Assembly: GCA_034423115.1 (NCBI GenBank)
Contig: DAOUJD010000037.1
Span: forward strand, 20,768-84,767
Reading direction: 5' to 3'
Length of the DNA: 64,000 nucleotides
Origin: Bin87 sp034423115
Lineage (GTDB): Bacteria > Chloroflexota > Dehalococcoidia > Lucifugimonadales > UBA3495
In this document: positions 23,601-31,891 of the stretch, in pieces
Position numbering within the stretch: the first letter of the stretch is position 1
Layout of the letters: each line of letters starts with the position of its first letter
Made by a program: the position numbers and the translations under genes
Notes under the pieces: model-generated
What the model saw: the letters and a program-made list of their open reading frames with translations, nothing else
Databases searched by the model: none
Told to the model about the DNA's origin: nothing

Positions 23601-24434
23601 TCACTCTGAGATCACTATATCATAGACAGTTGTTCTGCCCCATCCCAGGGGGCCCGAAACTGTCAGCCAACGCCAGAAACGTCTCCTGCGCCGGCGAACT
23701 TGAGCCAAATCGGTGTCGTCCGGCACCTTCCCAACCACCCTGCCGTTGTAGAAATAAGTCCTCACCGCCACGGATTCCACATCCTTCTGCACTATGAAAT
23801 CGAAAGTCTCCGTTTCGATTTCCCCCGGCTCCACCAACAGCCCGTCCCTGTTCCAACTGTGACGCAGCACATCCAGGAGCGGCCATTGCAGATGGGCGAA
23901 CTCCCCATTCAAAAACGCCTCCTCATACAGCCGTTCCACGTCGTCGTCCGTCACCGGCCGCACCTGCTGTACCGTGGCGAACCCGTCCAGAAACTCGATA
24001 TGCACGCGCGAGCTGTTGTGCAGCACCGCCGTGACGAATATGTGCACGTATTGCGTCCCCACCAGCCGGTGCGACACCTCGTGCGATATGATCACGTGCG
24101 GCGCTTTCGCCCTGAATATCTGCGAGTTGCGCCACGCGAAAATCCCGCCGCCAATCGCCGCCGCCGTGGTCGCCAGCGCCCCCACGATCGCCAGCCATTC
24201 CTTCACGAACTCGGTGGCCGCGGCGAGTGTCGGGCCTCCCACCTCCGCCGGCCCAACCGCCAAGCCCTGCGCTTCTACCACGCCGGCGCACGCGAAGCAC
24301 AGCGCGGCGATCACCAACGCCAACACCTTCAACACCAGCCTCAAACTTGCACTCCCAAATTTTCCGCACACATATTCCAAGTTCAAGTACAGTGTAATGG
24401 CGATGGCGCGTAGCGTCTGCGGGCCCAGCGTCAC
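23601..24434 (-). CDS. Membrane-anchored hypothetical protein
   Basis: The up to 277-aa protein has a hydrophobic signal-like segment at about residues 31-53 (LRLVLKVLALVIAALCFACAG), a second hydrophobic helix at 76-98 and a soluble C-terminal domain from about 105. The domain includes APHVIISHEVSHRLVG and YVHIFVTAVLHNSSRVHIEFLDG, a beta-rich pattern of unknown family. It is probably anchored in the membrane with the domain in the cytoplasm or periplasm. The start may be later, near the hydrophobic segment. Confidence 0.6.
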   Translation of the reverse strand: MTLGPQTLRAIAITLYLNLEYVCGKFGSASLRLVLKVLALVIAALCFACAGVVEAQGLAVGPAEVGGPTLAAATEFVKEWLAIVGALATTAAAIGGGIFAWRNSQIFRAKAPHVIISHEVSHRLVGTQYVHIFVTAVLHNSSRVHIEFLDGFATVQQVRPVTDDDVERLYEEAFLNGEFAHLQWPLLDVLRHSWNRDGLLVEPGEIETETFDFIVQKDVESVAVRTYFYNGRVVGKVPDDTDLAQVRRRRRRFWRWLTVSGPLGWGRTTVYDIVISE

Positions 24435-24548
24435 ATCCCTCTGCTAAAATGCCCGTGCCATTCGCGCTGGATGAGCAGCAACAACAGAGACTCCCATGTC
24501 CCGGATTGGCGCGCCGCAGTCCAACGTAAGCCGGTTTGGAGGATCCCG

Positions 24549-24968
24549 ATGACGCAAAAGCAACAGAAGCATGACGACTGGATCATCCTGCCCGGCACCA
24601 CCATCGGAGGCGAAGTGGGAACTTTCAGGGTTGATTTCACCATCCGCAACCGCAACACCGGGCAATCCCAAACGCTCAACGGACTAGTGGATACCGGCGC
24701 GTCATTTACCGTCATTCCGATGGACATTCTTGACGCACTGGGGATCGAGCGCGATGAAACGGAATTGTTCAGCCTCGCCGACGGTTCTGTGCAAGAACTG
24801 GCTCTGGGACGGGCGGAGATGGAACTGCAAGAACGCACCAGAGATGTGTACGTCGTATTCGGTACCAGCCGCGAGAAAATACTCCTCGGAGCAATGGCCC
24901 TGGAGGCATTCGCTCTGGCCGCCGACGCCAAAAACCACCGCCTGATCCGCGCCGAACTGACCATTTAG
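24549..24968 (+). CDS. Retropepsin-like aspartic protease, copy 1
   Basis: From the ATG at 24549 (TTGGAGGATCCCG upstream) the 139-aa product carries GLVDTGASFTVIP at residues 46-58, with catalytic Asp48 in DTG. The second hallmark ILLGAMALEAF is at about residue 112. Single-domain bacterial retropepsins work as dimers. Their substrates are mostly unknown. A second copy with DTGAS is at 59388-59777. The gene lies 48 bases before hyuB and may be co-transcribed. Confidence 0.75.
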   Translation: MTQKQQKHDDWIILPGTTIGGEVGTFRVDFTIRNRNTGQSQTLNGLVDTGASFTVIPMDILDALGIERDETELFSLADGSVQELALGRAEMELQERTRDVYVVFGTSREKILLGAMALEAFALAADAKNHRLIRAELTI

Positions 24969-25015
24969 GGACCAAAACGTCGCGCACCCGAAACCTATAC
25001 AGGACCACACCCACC

Positions 25016-26623
25016 ATGCCCGTTGACGCCATCAGCCTCGAAGTCTTCAAGAACATGTTCATCTCCGTCTCCGAGGAGATGGGCGTGGCCCTCCAGCGCA
25101 CCAGCTACTCCACCAACATGAAGGAACGCCAGGATTTCTCCTGCGCCCTCTTCAATCCCGCCGCCGAAATGGTAGCCCAGGCCGCTCACCAGCCGGTCCA
25201 CCTCGGCGCGATGCCCGCCTCCGTGCAAGCCGCCCTCCAGACCTTCCCCGATGGCCTCCAACCCGGCGACATCATCATCCTCAACGACCCCTACCTCGGC
25301 GGCTCCCACCTGCCCGACATCACCCTCGTCGCGCCCGCCTACATCGACACCGACGACGGCCAGCAGCTCATCGGCTACGTCAGCAATCGCGGCCACCACT
25401 CCGACGTGGGCGGCATGGCTCCCGGCTCCATGCCCCTGTCCACCGAGCTTTACCAGGAGGGGATGATCATCCCGCCCCTCAAACTCTCCGACGCCGGCCG
25501 CATCAACCAGGAGCTGATCGCCCTCATCTGCCGCAACTCGCGCACTCCCGACGACCGGCAGGGCGACCTTGCCGCCCAGATCGCTTCCATCCGCGTCGGC
25601 GATATCCGCCTCACCGAAATCGCCCAGCGCTACGGCCTCGCCGAAACCCACGAGCACATGGCCGCCCTGCTCGACTACTCCGAGCGTCTCACCCGCCGCC
25701 GCATCACCGAGATCCCCGACGGCACCTATCGCGTCACCGACTACATGGACGACGACGGCCAGACCGACGAGCCCGTGGTCATCAGCGTCGCCGTGACCGT
25801 CGCCGGCGACCGCCTCACCATCGATTTCACCGGCACCGCCGACCACCGGCCCGGATGCATCAACGCGCCCCGCGCTGTCACCGTCTCCGCCAGCCTCTAC
25901 GTCGTCCGCTGCGTCGTCGGCGACGAGGCCCCCGCCAACCAGGGATGCCTGCGCCCCGTCGAGGTCATCACTCCCCGCGGCAGCCTCGTTGACCCGCTGC
26001 CCCAGCGCGGCGTCGCCGGCGGCAACGTCGAGACCTCCCAGCGCATCACCGACGTGCTCCTCGCCGCCATGAGCCAGGCCCTGCCCGACAAGATTCCCGC
26101 CTCGTCCCAGGGCACCATGAACAACATGATCGTCGGCGGCCACGACATCTCCCGCGACAAGCCTTACGTCTATTACGAGACCATCGGCGGCGGCATGGGC
26201 GCCCGTCCCGACAAGGACGGCATATCCGGCATCCACACCCACATGACCAACACCATGAACACGCCCGTCGAGGCTTTGGAGTTCGCGTTCCCCCTGCGCC
26301 TCCGCCGCTACGCCCTGCGCCGCGGCTCCGGCGGCGACGGCCTGCACAAGGGTGGTGACGGACTGATCCGCGACGTTGAGTTCCTCAGCCCCGCCCGCGT
26401 CACCGTGCTGTCCGAGCGTCGCCGCTACGCGCCCCCCGGCTACCACGGCGGACACCACGGCCACCACGGCGAGAACATACTTCTAAAGGGCGGCTACGAA
26501 GAGGTCCGCCTCGCCGGGAAGGAAACCCTCGACGTGGACGCCGGCGACATCCTCAGCATCCGCACTCCCGGCGGCGGCGGATGGGGCGCCCCCACGCACG
26601 ACGACCACGATCACCACCACTGA
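25016..26623 (+). CDS. Hydantoinase/oxoprolinase family protein, B subunit
   Basis: The 535-aa HyuB homologue opens VDAISLEVFKNMFISVSEEM. It has LNDPYLGGSHLPDITLV at about 89-105, GYVSNRGHHSDVGGMAPGS at about 122-140 and GGGWGAP near the end. It should pair with the HyuA at 19202 in ATP-dependent hydrolysis of a cyclic amide or in a carboxylation. The last residues HDDHDHHH form a His/Asp-rich tail that could bind metal or be low-complexity drift. The length is normal for the family. Confidence 0.92.
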   Translation: MPVDAISLEVFKNMFISVSEEMGVALQRTSYSTNMKERQDFSCALFNPAAEMVAQAAHQPVHLGAMPASVQAALQTFPDGLQPGDIIILNDPYLGGSHLPDITLVAPAYIDTDDGQQLIGYVSNRGHHSDVGGMAPGSMPLSTELYQEGMIIPPLKLSDAGRINQELIALICRNSRTPDDRQGDLAAQIASIRVGDIRLTEIAQRYGLAETHEHMAALLDYSERLTRRRITEIPDGTYRVTDYMDDDGQTDEPVVISVAVTVAGDRLTIDFTGTADHRPGCINAPRAVTVSASLYVVRCVVGDEAPANQGCLRPVEVITPRGSLVDPLPQRGVAGGNVETSQRITDVLLAAMSQALPDKIPASSQGTMNNMIVGGHDISRDKPYVYYETIGGGMGARPDKDGISGIHTHMTNTMNTPVEALEFAFPLRLRRYALRRGSGGDGLHKGGDGLIRDVEFLSPARVTVLSERRRYAPPGYHGGHHGHHGENILLKGGYEEVRLAGKETLDVDAGDILSIRTPGGGGWGAPTHDDHDHHH

Positions 26624-26831
26624 TGCCACAGCCTTGCTGAGTCCGCCATCGCGGGCGCGCCCAAACCTGACCACGCCTCGCGCGGGACTGGCATTCAACC
26701 CGTCGTCGCGGCGAGCACAGCGTGTCTATCTCGTTGCCCATCCTGAACCCATTGGCGGGCGGGCTGAATCGGTGTGCGTGCGTGGAGGTTCGTTCCTGCA
26801 ATCGCTGCGTCGTGGTATGGTCGCCACCCGC

Positions 26832-26840
26832 TGCTATAAT
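26832..26840 (+). promoter_or_regulatory. Extended -10 promoter upstream of the methyltransferase gene
   Basis: TGCTATAAT gives a perfect TATAAT with TGn extension, about 87 bases before the ATG. No good -35 is seen. The gene-free stretch 26624-26926 holds nothing else recognisable. Confidence 0.5.
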
Positions 26841-26926
26841 TTAAACATAACCCCAGTGCCCGCCGATATCAGGCTGGCGCGAAACATCCGTTACCCACAT
26901 ACATCACAACCCCATGAGGTATAACC

Positions 26927-27754
26927 ATGGTTGCCACCGTCGATATCAACGACGTCGGGATGACGGCGTTCTTCATCGCCTGGTTCCGCGACGCCGAACG
27001 AAACCGCCCGGACTCCCTGTTCAACGACTCCTATTCCCAATGGTTCGTCCCCGATGAGGTGAAGCCGGCCGCTCAACACTTCGCCGAACTCTGCCCCGAA
27101 TTTGACGACCTCATCCGCTGTCGCCTGCTCTTCTTCCGCGAACTGGTCCAGGCCGAGATCGCCAGGGGTACACGCCAAATCGTATCGGTGGGCTCCGGCT
27201 TCGATACGCGCCCGCTCATCTTCCGCGCCGACGACGTGACCTTCTACGACGTGGACCAACCCGCCGTCGTCCAATACAAACAGCAAGTCCTGGAAAGCCA
27301 CGGCCTCCAACCCTGGCCGGCTGTCGCCTGCGACTACCTGGACGTCAACCTGACCGACAAGTTGCAGGATGCCGGCTTCGACCCAAACCAGCCCTCCCTG
27401 TTCATCTGGGAAGGCAACACCATGTACCTGCCGCGCAACCTCATCTTCGAGTTCCTCAACCAGCTGTCCGATGGCCTGCCCAGGTTCACCATTGCTTTCG
27501 ACTACATGTCCACCAAGGTGATCGATGGTTCCAGCGGCGTGGACAGCGTTACCCGCGCCTTCGATTACTTCTACGAACGGTTCACCCCATTCACAACCGG
27601 TTTCGACGACCCAGCCATATTCGAGGGAAACACTCGCTTGGAGATCCGGGAAACCGGACGCATGGAGGATTCCGGAGCACGGCACGCTCCCCGTTTCGCC
27701 GAATCCCTCGCGCCCCTGGCCGGCCTGTACAACTACTGCATCCTCTCCAAGTAA
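26927..27754 (+). CDS. Class I SAM methyltransferase, leucine carboxyl methyltransferase-like
   Basis: The 275-aa protein matches the LCM/PPM1-type fold. SVGSGFDTRPLIF at residues 87-99 is the SAM motif I, VTFYDVDQPAVVQYK gives the acidic motif II, and FIWEGNTMYLPRN is motif IV. In bacteria this family methylates carboxyl or hydroxyl groups of small molecules, including polyketides. The substrate is unknown and no biosynthetic genes adjoin. It has its own promoter and is followed by a degraded palindrome at about 27774. Confidence 0.85.
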   Translation: MVATVDINDVGMTAFFIAWFRDAERNRPDSLFNDSYSQWFVPDEVKPAAQHFAELCPEFDDLIRCRLLFFRELVQAEIARGTRQIVSVGSGFDTRPLIFRADDVTFYDVDQPAVVQYKQQVLESHGLQPWPAVACDYLDVNLTDKLQDAGFDPNQPSLFIWEGNTMYLPRNLIFEFLNQLSDGLPRFTIAFDYMSTKVIDGSSGVDSVTRAFDYFYERFTPFTTGFDDPAIFEGNTRLEIRETGRMEDSGARHAPRFAESLAPLAGLYNYCILSK

Positions 27755-27773
27755 CCCGACGTCAGGATCCACC

Positions 27774-27800
27774 CGTAGGGGCAACCCATGCGTTGCCTCT
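27774..27800. repeat. Degraded intergenic palindrome
   Basis: GTAGGGGCAAC and GTTGCCTCTG are an imperfect version of the palindrome family, with a CCATGC loop, lying after the methyltransferase stop. Confidence 0.5.
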
Positions 27801-28010
27801 GTTCTTTGGCATCACTTGGGTGTCTTTAAATCCCGGCACCCCTTCATCCTGACGATTGATATGAAGGGTCCTGTCATTCCTGGCAACCGGCGTGCGCTTC
27901 TCCGTTTGGTCGCAACACACTTCCCGTAGTACAATCTTCGCCGCGTGACGTCACATTCACGTCGCGCGCTCTCCATTACATTCCGAATTCCACGCAAGGA
28001 GATCCCCACC

Positions 28011-29429
28011 ATGAAGATGTATATCTGCGGCCAGTGGGTTGACCGCGATAACAAGATGCCCGTCATCAATCCCTTCGACCAGAGCGCTTTCGACACCGTG
28101 CCCCGCGGCACCGACGACGACGTCGAGGCTGCCATCGCCAGCGCGTCCCGTGGCGCCGCCGTGATGGCCAAGCTGCCGGCCTATCGCCGCTACACCATCC
28201 TAAAGCGTGCCGCCGACCTCATGGACGAGCGCGCCGACGACCTGGCCGAGACCATCACCCGCGAGGAAGGCAAGGTCATCGCCGAGGGCCGCGGCGAAGT
28301 CCAGCGCGCCATCCAGACCATCACCCTCTCCGCCGAGGAAGCCAAGCGACTCCACGGCGAGACCGTTCCCCTGGACGCCGCGCCCGGTGTGGTCAGCCAG
28401 TTCGGGTTCACCATCCGTGTGCCCGTGGGCATCGTCGCCGCCATCGCGCCGTTCAACTTCCCGCTGAACCTCGTCTGCCACAAGGTCGGGCCCGCCCTCG
28501 CCGCCGGCAACGCCGTCATCCTCAAGCCCGCCGGCGACACCCCGCTGTCCGCCCTCAAACTCACCGAGATCCTGCTTGAAGCCGGCCTGCCCGAAGAGGC
28601 CATCCAGACCATCACCGGCTCCGGCGCCGAGATCGGCGATGCCATCACCGGCTCGCCCGACGTCCGCAAGATCACCTTCACCGGCAGCATGGAAGTCGGC
28701 GATCAGATTTGCCGCAACGCCGGCATCAAGAAGGTCACCATGGAGCTGGGCTCCAACAGCCCCCTCATCATCATGTCCGACGCCGACATCGAGAAGGTCG
28801 CCGCCGCCACCGTGGCCAGCGGCTTCGCCAACGCCGGCCAGGTCTGCATCTCCACCCAGCGCGTTTTCGCCGCCCGCACCATCTACGCCGACCTGCTCGA
28901 CGCCCTGGTCCAGCCTACCCAGGAGTTCAGCGTGGGCAACCCCTTCGACGAAGATGTCAAGATGGGCCCAATGATCCGCCAGACCGACGCCGAGCGCGTC
29001 GAAAGCTGGATCGCCGAAGCCGTAGGTCAGGGCGCCCGCGTGATAGCCGGCGGCGGACGTGAGGGCACCCTGCATACTGCCACCGTCGTCGCCGACGCCC
29101 GCCCCGAGATGCTCATCTCCCGCGAGGAACTGTTCGGCCCCGCCGTCGCCGTCAGCGCCTTCGACGACATCGATGACGCCATCGCCAAGGCCAACGACAC
29201 CCGCTTCGGCCTCTCCGCGGGCATCTTCACCCAGAACGTGGACTGGGCCATGAAATTCGCCCAGGAGGTCCACTCCGGCAACCTGCACATCAACTCGTCG
29301 CCCCAGTGGCGCGCCGACGTGATGCCCTACGGCGGCCTCAAGGACAGCGGCATGGGCAAGGAAGGTCCCGCCTACGCCATCGAGGAAATGTCCGAGCTCA
29401 AGATGGTCGTCTTCCACCTCGGCGGCTAA
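28011..29429 (+). CDS. NAD(P)-dependent aldehyde dehydrogenase
   Basis: The 472-aa enzyme has all key ALDH residues: N148 in APFNFPLN, the general base E245 in MELGSNSP, the nucleophile C279 in ANAGQVCISTQR, and the NAD-binding KITFTGSMEVG segment. It oxidises an aldehyde to the acid in the cytoplasm. The overall pattern resembles lactaldehyde or phosphonoacetaldehyde-type dehydrogenases, without a decisive marker. The ATG at 28011 is preceded by CAAGGAGATCCCCACC. It stands alone; two palindromes follow the stop. Confidence 0.9.
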   Translation: MKMYICGQWVDRDNKMPVINPFDQSAFDTVPRGTDDDVEAAIASASRGAAVMAKLPAYRRYTILKRAADLMDERADDLAETITREEGKVIAEGRGEVQRAIQTITLSAEEAKRLHGETVPLDAAPGVVSQFGFTIRVPVGIVAAIAPFNFPLNLVCHKVGPALAAGNAVILKPAGDTPLSALKLTEILLEAGLPEEAIQTITGSGAEIGDAITGSPDVRKITFTGSMEVGDQICRNAGIKKVTMELGSNSPLIIMSDADIEKVAAATVASGFANAGQVCISTQRVFAARTIYADLLDALVQPTQEFSVGNPFDEDVKMGPMIRQTDAERVESWIAEAVGQGARVIAGGGREGTLHTATVVADARPEMLISREELFGPAVAVSAFDDIDDAIAKANDTRFGLSAGIFTQNVDWAMKFAQEVHSGNLHINSSPQWRADVMPYGGLKDSGMGKEGPAYAIEEMSELKMVVFHLGG

Positions 29430-29450
29430 CCTCTCAACATGCCCTGTACC

Positions 29451-29479
29451 GTAGGGGCGGGTTTGAAACCCGCCCCTAC
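29451..29479. repeat. Intergenic palindrome, G-type
   Basis: A perfect inverted repeat with ends GTAGGGGCGG and CCGCCCCTAC and centre GTTTGAAAC. It is identical to the copy at 38790-38818. Confidence 0.9.
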
Positions 29480-29515
29480 CCATAGCCCGATCCGTCGCGG
29501 CGGAATTCCGGCCAC

Positions 29516-29543
29516 GTAGGGGCGAATAATTATTCGCCCCTAC
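29516..29543. repeat. Intergenic palindrome, AT-centre type
   Basis: A perfect inverted repeat with ends GTAGGGGCG and CGCCCCTAC and centre AATAATTATT. It lies 36 bases after the G-type copy, a tandem arrangement before the PIG-L gene. Confidence 0.9.
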
Positions 29544-29571
29544 CCATTACACGAACCTTTGGAGATACACC

Positions 29572-30384
29572 ATGACCAGCCGACCCCATGGAATCGACGG
29601 GTGGGGCTTTCCCAACCAGGAATACGCTCCCGAACCCATAGTGATGACCGAAGCGCCGCGATGCGCGTTGGTGGTGACTCCTCACCCTGACGACGCCGAG
29701 GGCGGCTGCGGCGCAACCATGGCCAAATGGATTGCCGAGTCGGGCACCAAGGTCGTCATCCTTATGTGCACCAACGGCAACAAGGGTACCGGCGATCGCT
29801 CCCTCACTCCCGAAAGGCTGGCCGCCACCCGCGAGGTCGAGCAGCAAAACGCCTCCAACGTGCTGGGCGTCGCCGAGGTGGTGTTCCTGCGCTACGGCGA
29901 CGGGGAACTGGAGGACACTCACGAGTACCGCGGCGAGGTCGTGCGCCAGATCCGCAAGCACAAGCCCGAGGTCGTCTTCGGCATCGACCCATACCGTGTG
30001 ACTTCCCACACGCACCGCGACCATCGCCACAGCGGACAGGCAACCATCGACGCCGCCTTTTCCTACGCCTGGAGTTGGCTGGACTTCCCCGAGCAGATTA
30101 CCGAGGAAGGTCTGGAGCCCCACCAGGTCAGAGAAGCCTTGCTATGGGGTTCCGAACGCCCCGATACATTCATATCCATCACCGAAGAGCACATCCTGAT
30201 GAAGGCCGAGGCGTTGAGCAAGCACGCATCCCAGATCAGCGCGCGTACCCGGTCCCAGCGCCTGGACCGCATGACCGAGGGCAGTCGCCTCCAGGGCGAA
30301 CGCTGCGGCGTCCCGTTCGCCGAGGGGTTCCGCCGCATCCCGTTCAACATCGGCACCGACGAATGGTGGCTCCTCAACCGCTAA
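29572..30384 (+). CDS. PIG-L family deacetylase, copy 2
   Basis: The 270-aa protein has the zinc motif TPHPDDAEGGCGATM (H38, D40, D41) and a His-rich third-ligand region THRDHRHSGQA at about 146-156. It differs from copy 1 by an N-terminal extension and by the DAEGG form typical of MshB/BshB-like enzymes. It is a candidate N-acetylglucosaminyl-conjugate deacetylase. It shares no operon with other glycan genes. The ATG follows CTTTGGAGATACACC. Confidence 0.88.
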   Translation: MTSRPHGIDGWGFPNQEYAPEPIVMTEAPRCALVVTPHPDDAEGGCGATMAKWIAESGTKVVILMCTNGNKGTGDRSLTPERLAATREVEQQNASNVLGVAEVVFLRYGDGELEDTHEYRGEVVRQIRKHKPEVVFGIDPYRVTSHTHRDHRHSGQATIDAAFSYAWSWLDFPEQITEEGLEPHQVREALLWGSERPDTFISITEEHILMKAEALSKHASQISARTRSQRLDRMTEGSRLQGERCGVPFAEGFRRIPFNIGTDEWWLLNR

Positions 30385-30400
30385 TTACCGGCCCGTAACG

Positions 30401-30406
30401 TATAAT
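30401..30406 (+). promoter_or_regulatory. -10 element TATAAT upstream of the coiled-coil gene
   Basis: TATAAT lies 21 bases before the ATG at 30428, in the short gap after the PIG-L gene. The -35 region is not conserved. Confidence 0.45.
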
Positions 30407-30427
30407 GGGATAGGTGAGTAGCTGACC

Positions 30428-31258
30428 ATGGTCACGATCAGTACACCGGAAGAATTGCTGCGCGTGCTCCGCGAAAACCCGGAGTGGAAAGAAGCCGTGC
30501 GCCGCGAAATCCTCACCGAGGAGTTACTGAACCTGCCCGCCCGTTTCGACCGTTTCGCGGCGAGCACCGAGCAGTTTCAGTCAGAAACCCAGCAAGCCAT
30601 CGGGGAACTCCGCCAGTTCCACGAAAACCAGCTCGAGTTCAATGAAGACCAACGCCAGTTCAACGCCGACACGAAGGAATTCATCGCAGACCAGCGCCAG
30701 TTCAACGCCGACACGAAGGAATTCATCGCAGACCAGCGGCGGTTCAACGAAGACCAGCGCCAGTTCAATGCCCGAGTGGAAGGCTTCATGGAGCGGACCG
30801 ACGCGCGGTTCGACAGGATCGAGGATGACATCTCAAACATGCGGGGCGAATACGCCCGCAACAGCGCCATTCGCGAAGCCGATTTCATCGCTGAGAATAT
30901 GGGATTCCAACTGGTTCGGGTCCTGACCTGGGATGACTTGAGGGATCTCCTGCGGACAGCGGATACGACGGGAATACCGACATCACAATTGCAAAGTTTC
31001 CGACGCGCCGATTTGGTAATCGAAACAGTCGATGCAGGTGGGGCTACCAACTACATCGCTGTGGAAGTCTCCAACTCCGCAGACGAGCGAGACACTCGTC
31101 GGGCGATTCGCAACGCCGGATTCCTTACGCGATTCACGGGCCACTCTGCCCTTGCGGCCATCGCCAGCGTTCGCAACGATCACCGAATTCAAGGCGCCAT
31201 TGACAGCGGGCAGGTGCATTGGCATCCGCTGGCAAACCGAGAACGGTCCGCGGAGTAA
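30428..31258 (+). CDS. Coiled-coil protein with PD-(D/E)XK-like C-terminal domain
   Basis: The 276-aa protein has a helical N-terminus and a coiled coil at residues about 45-135. The coil is built on a 14-residue unit ending QFN (DQRQFNADTKEFIA twice exactly, with degenerate copies around it). The C-terminal 130 residues end in RADLVIETVDAGG...NYIAVEVSNSAD, a strand pattern like the DUF3782/DUF1626 PD-(D/E)XK nucleases, but with EVS where ExK is expected. It is therefore either an inactive relative or uses another residue. The target is unknown. Confidence 0.65.
   Translation: MVTISTPEELLRVLRENPEWKEAVRREILTEELLNLPARFDRFAASTEQFQSETQQAIGELRQFHENQLEFNEDQRQFNADTKEFIADQRQFNADTKEFIADQRRFNEDQRQFNARVEGFMERTDARFDRIEDDISNMRGEYARNSAIREADFIAENMGFQLVRVLTWDDLRDLLRTADTTGIPTSQLQSFRRADLVIETVDAGGATNYIAVEVSNSADERDTRRAIRNAGFLTRFTGHSALAAIASVRNDHRIQGAIDSGQVHWHPLANRERSAE
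30649..30735 (+). repeat. 42-bp near-perfect tandem duplication inside the coiled-coil gene
   Basis: Two copies of a 42-base unit, starting GACCAACGCCAGTTCAACG and GACCAGCGCCAGTTCAACG, encode DQRQFNADTKEFIA twice. In-frame copy-number change would lengthen the coil by 14 residues per unit. Confidence 0.85.
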
Positions 31259-31285
31259 TAAACGACCGCTCCCGACCAACCAAAC

Positions 31286-31891
31286 CTACCCCTCTATCGC
31301 TCCGATCACATCGTCCGCCGTCGCCACCCACGCCATGCGGGGGAAGATGATATCCATGCACACGTCGTGCTCGGTGGACGTGCCCGCCGCGCAGCAGTCC
31401 CGCACCACGATGCAATCGTAGTCCTTGTCCCGCGCGTCCCGCAGCGAACCTTCCACTACGCCCGTCGTCGAGTAACCCGTCAGGATCAGCGTGGTGATCC
31501 CGAACCGCCGCAGGTACACCTCGATGTCCGTGGTGTTGAACGGGCTGGTGGTGTGCTTGATGACCACCGGGTCCTCGGGTCGAGGCGCCAACTCCGACAC
31601 AACTTCCGCGTCATGAGAGCCGGCGGTCAGGCGCGGTCCGGCGTCAGCCGCGCTGGCCGGCGCTCCGAAGGGTGGACGCGGCGCGTCCCGACGGTCGGGC
31701 CGGCGGTTCACCACCACGTAAATCACCGGCATCCCAACGGCGCGAGCCTTTTCCAGCAACCGCACGCTGTTGGCGATGATCTCCTCACCCGTATACGGCT
31801 GCACCGGCATTGCGCCGCCCTTGATCAACTCGTTCTGCATATCCTGGATCAGCAGGGAGGTTTGGGTCGGGTCAATCCTTACGTCAGGCAT
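31286..31891 (-). CDS. Isochorismatase-fold hydrolase lacking the nucleophilic cysteine
   Basis: The 201-aa protein has the family's catalytic Asp17 (LIQDMQNE) and Lys112 (VIKHTTSPF). The loop normally reading T-N-V-C-V-E is here TTGVVEG, so the nucleophilic Cys is replaced by Val145. Such members exist, for example isochorismatases that use water, so amidase chemistry is unlikely. Nearby cysteines are C160, C166 and C167. It overlaps the upstream nuclease-like gene by eight bases on the minus strand. The substrate is unknown. Confidence 0.82.
   Translation of the reverse strand: MPDVRIDPTQTSLLIQDMQNELIKGGAMPVQPYTGEEIIANSVRLLEKARAVGMPVIYVVVNRRPDRRDAPRPPFGAPASAADAGPRLTAGSHDAEVVSELAPRPEDPVVIKHTTSPFNTTDIEVYLRRFGITTLILTGYSTTGVVEGSLRDARDKDYDCIVVRDCCAAGTSTEHDVCMDIIFPRMAWVATADDVIGAIEG

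Noticed and set aside
24995..26467. 490-codon minus-strand frame opposite hyuB
   Set aside because: Same reason: compositional shadow of a real gene on the plus strand.
29451..29543. CRISPR array suggested by repeated palindromes
   Set aside because: The palindromes are single or paired, spread over tens of kilobases, with no regular spacers and no cas genes.
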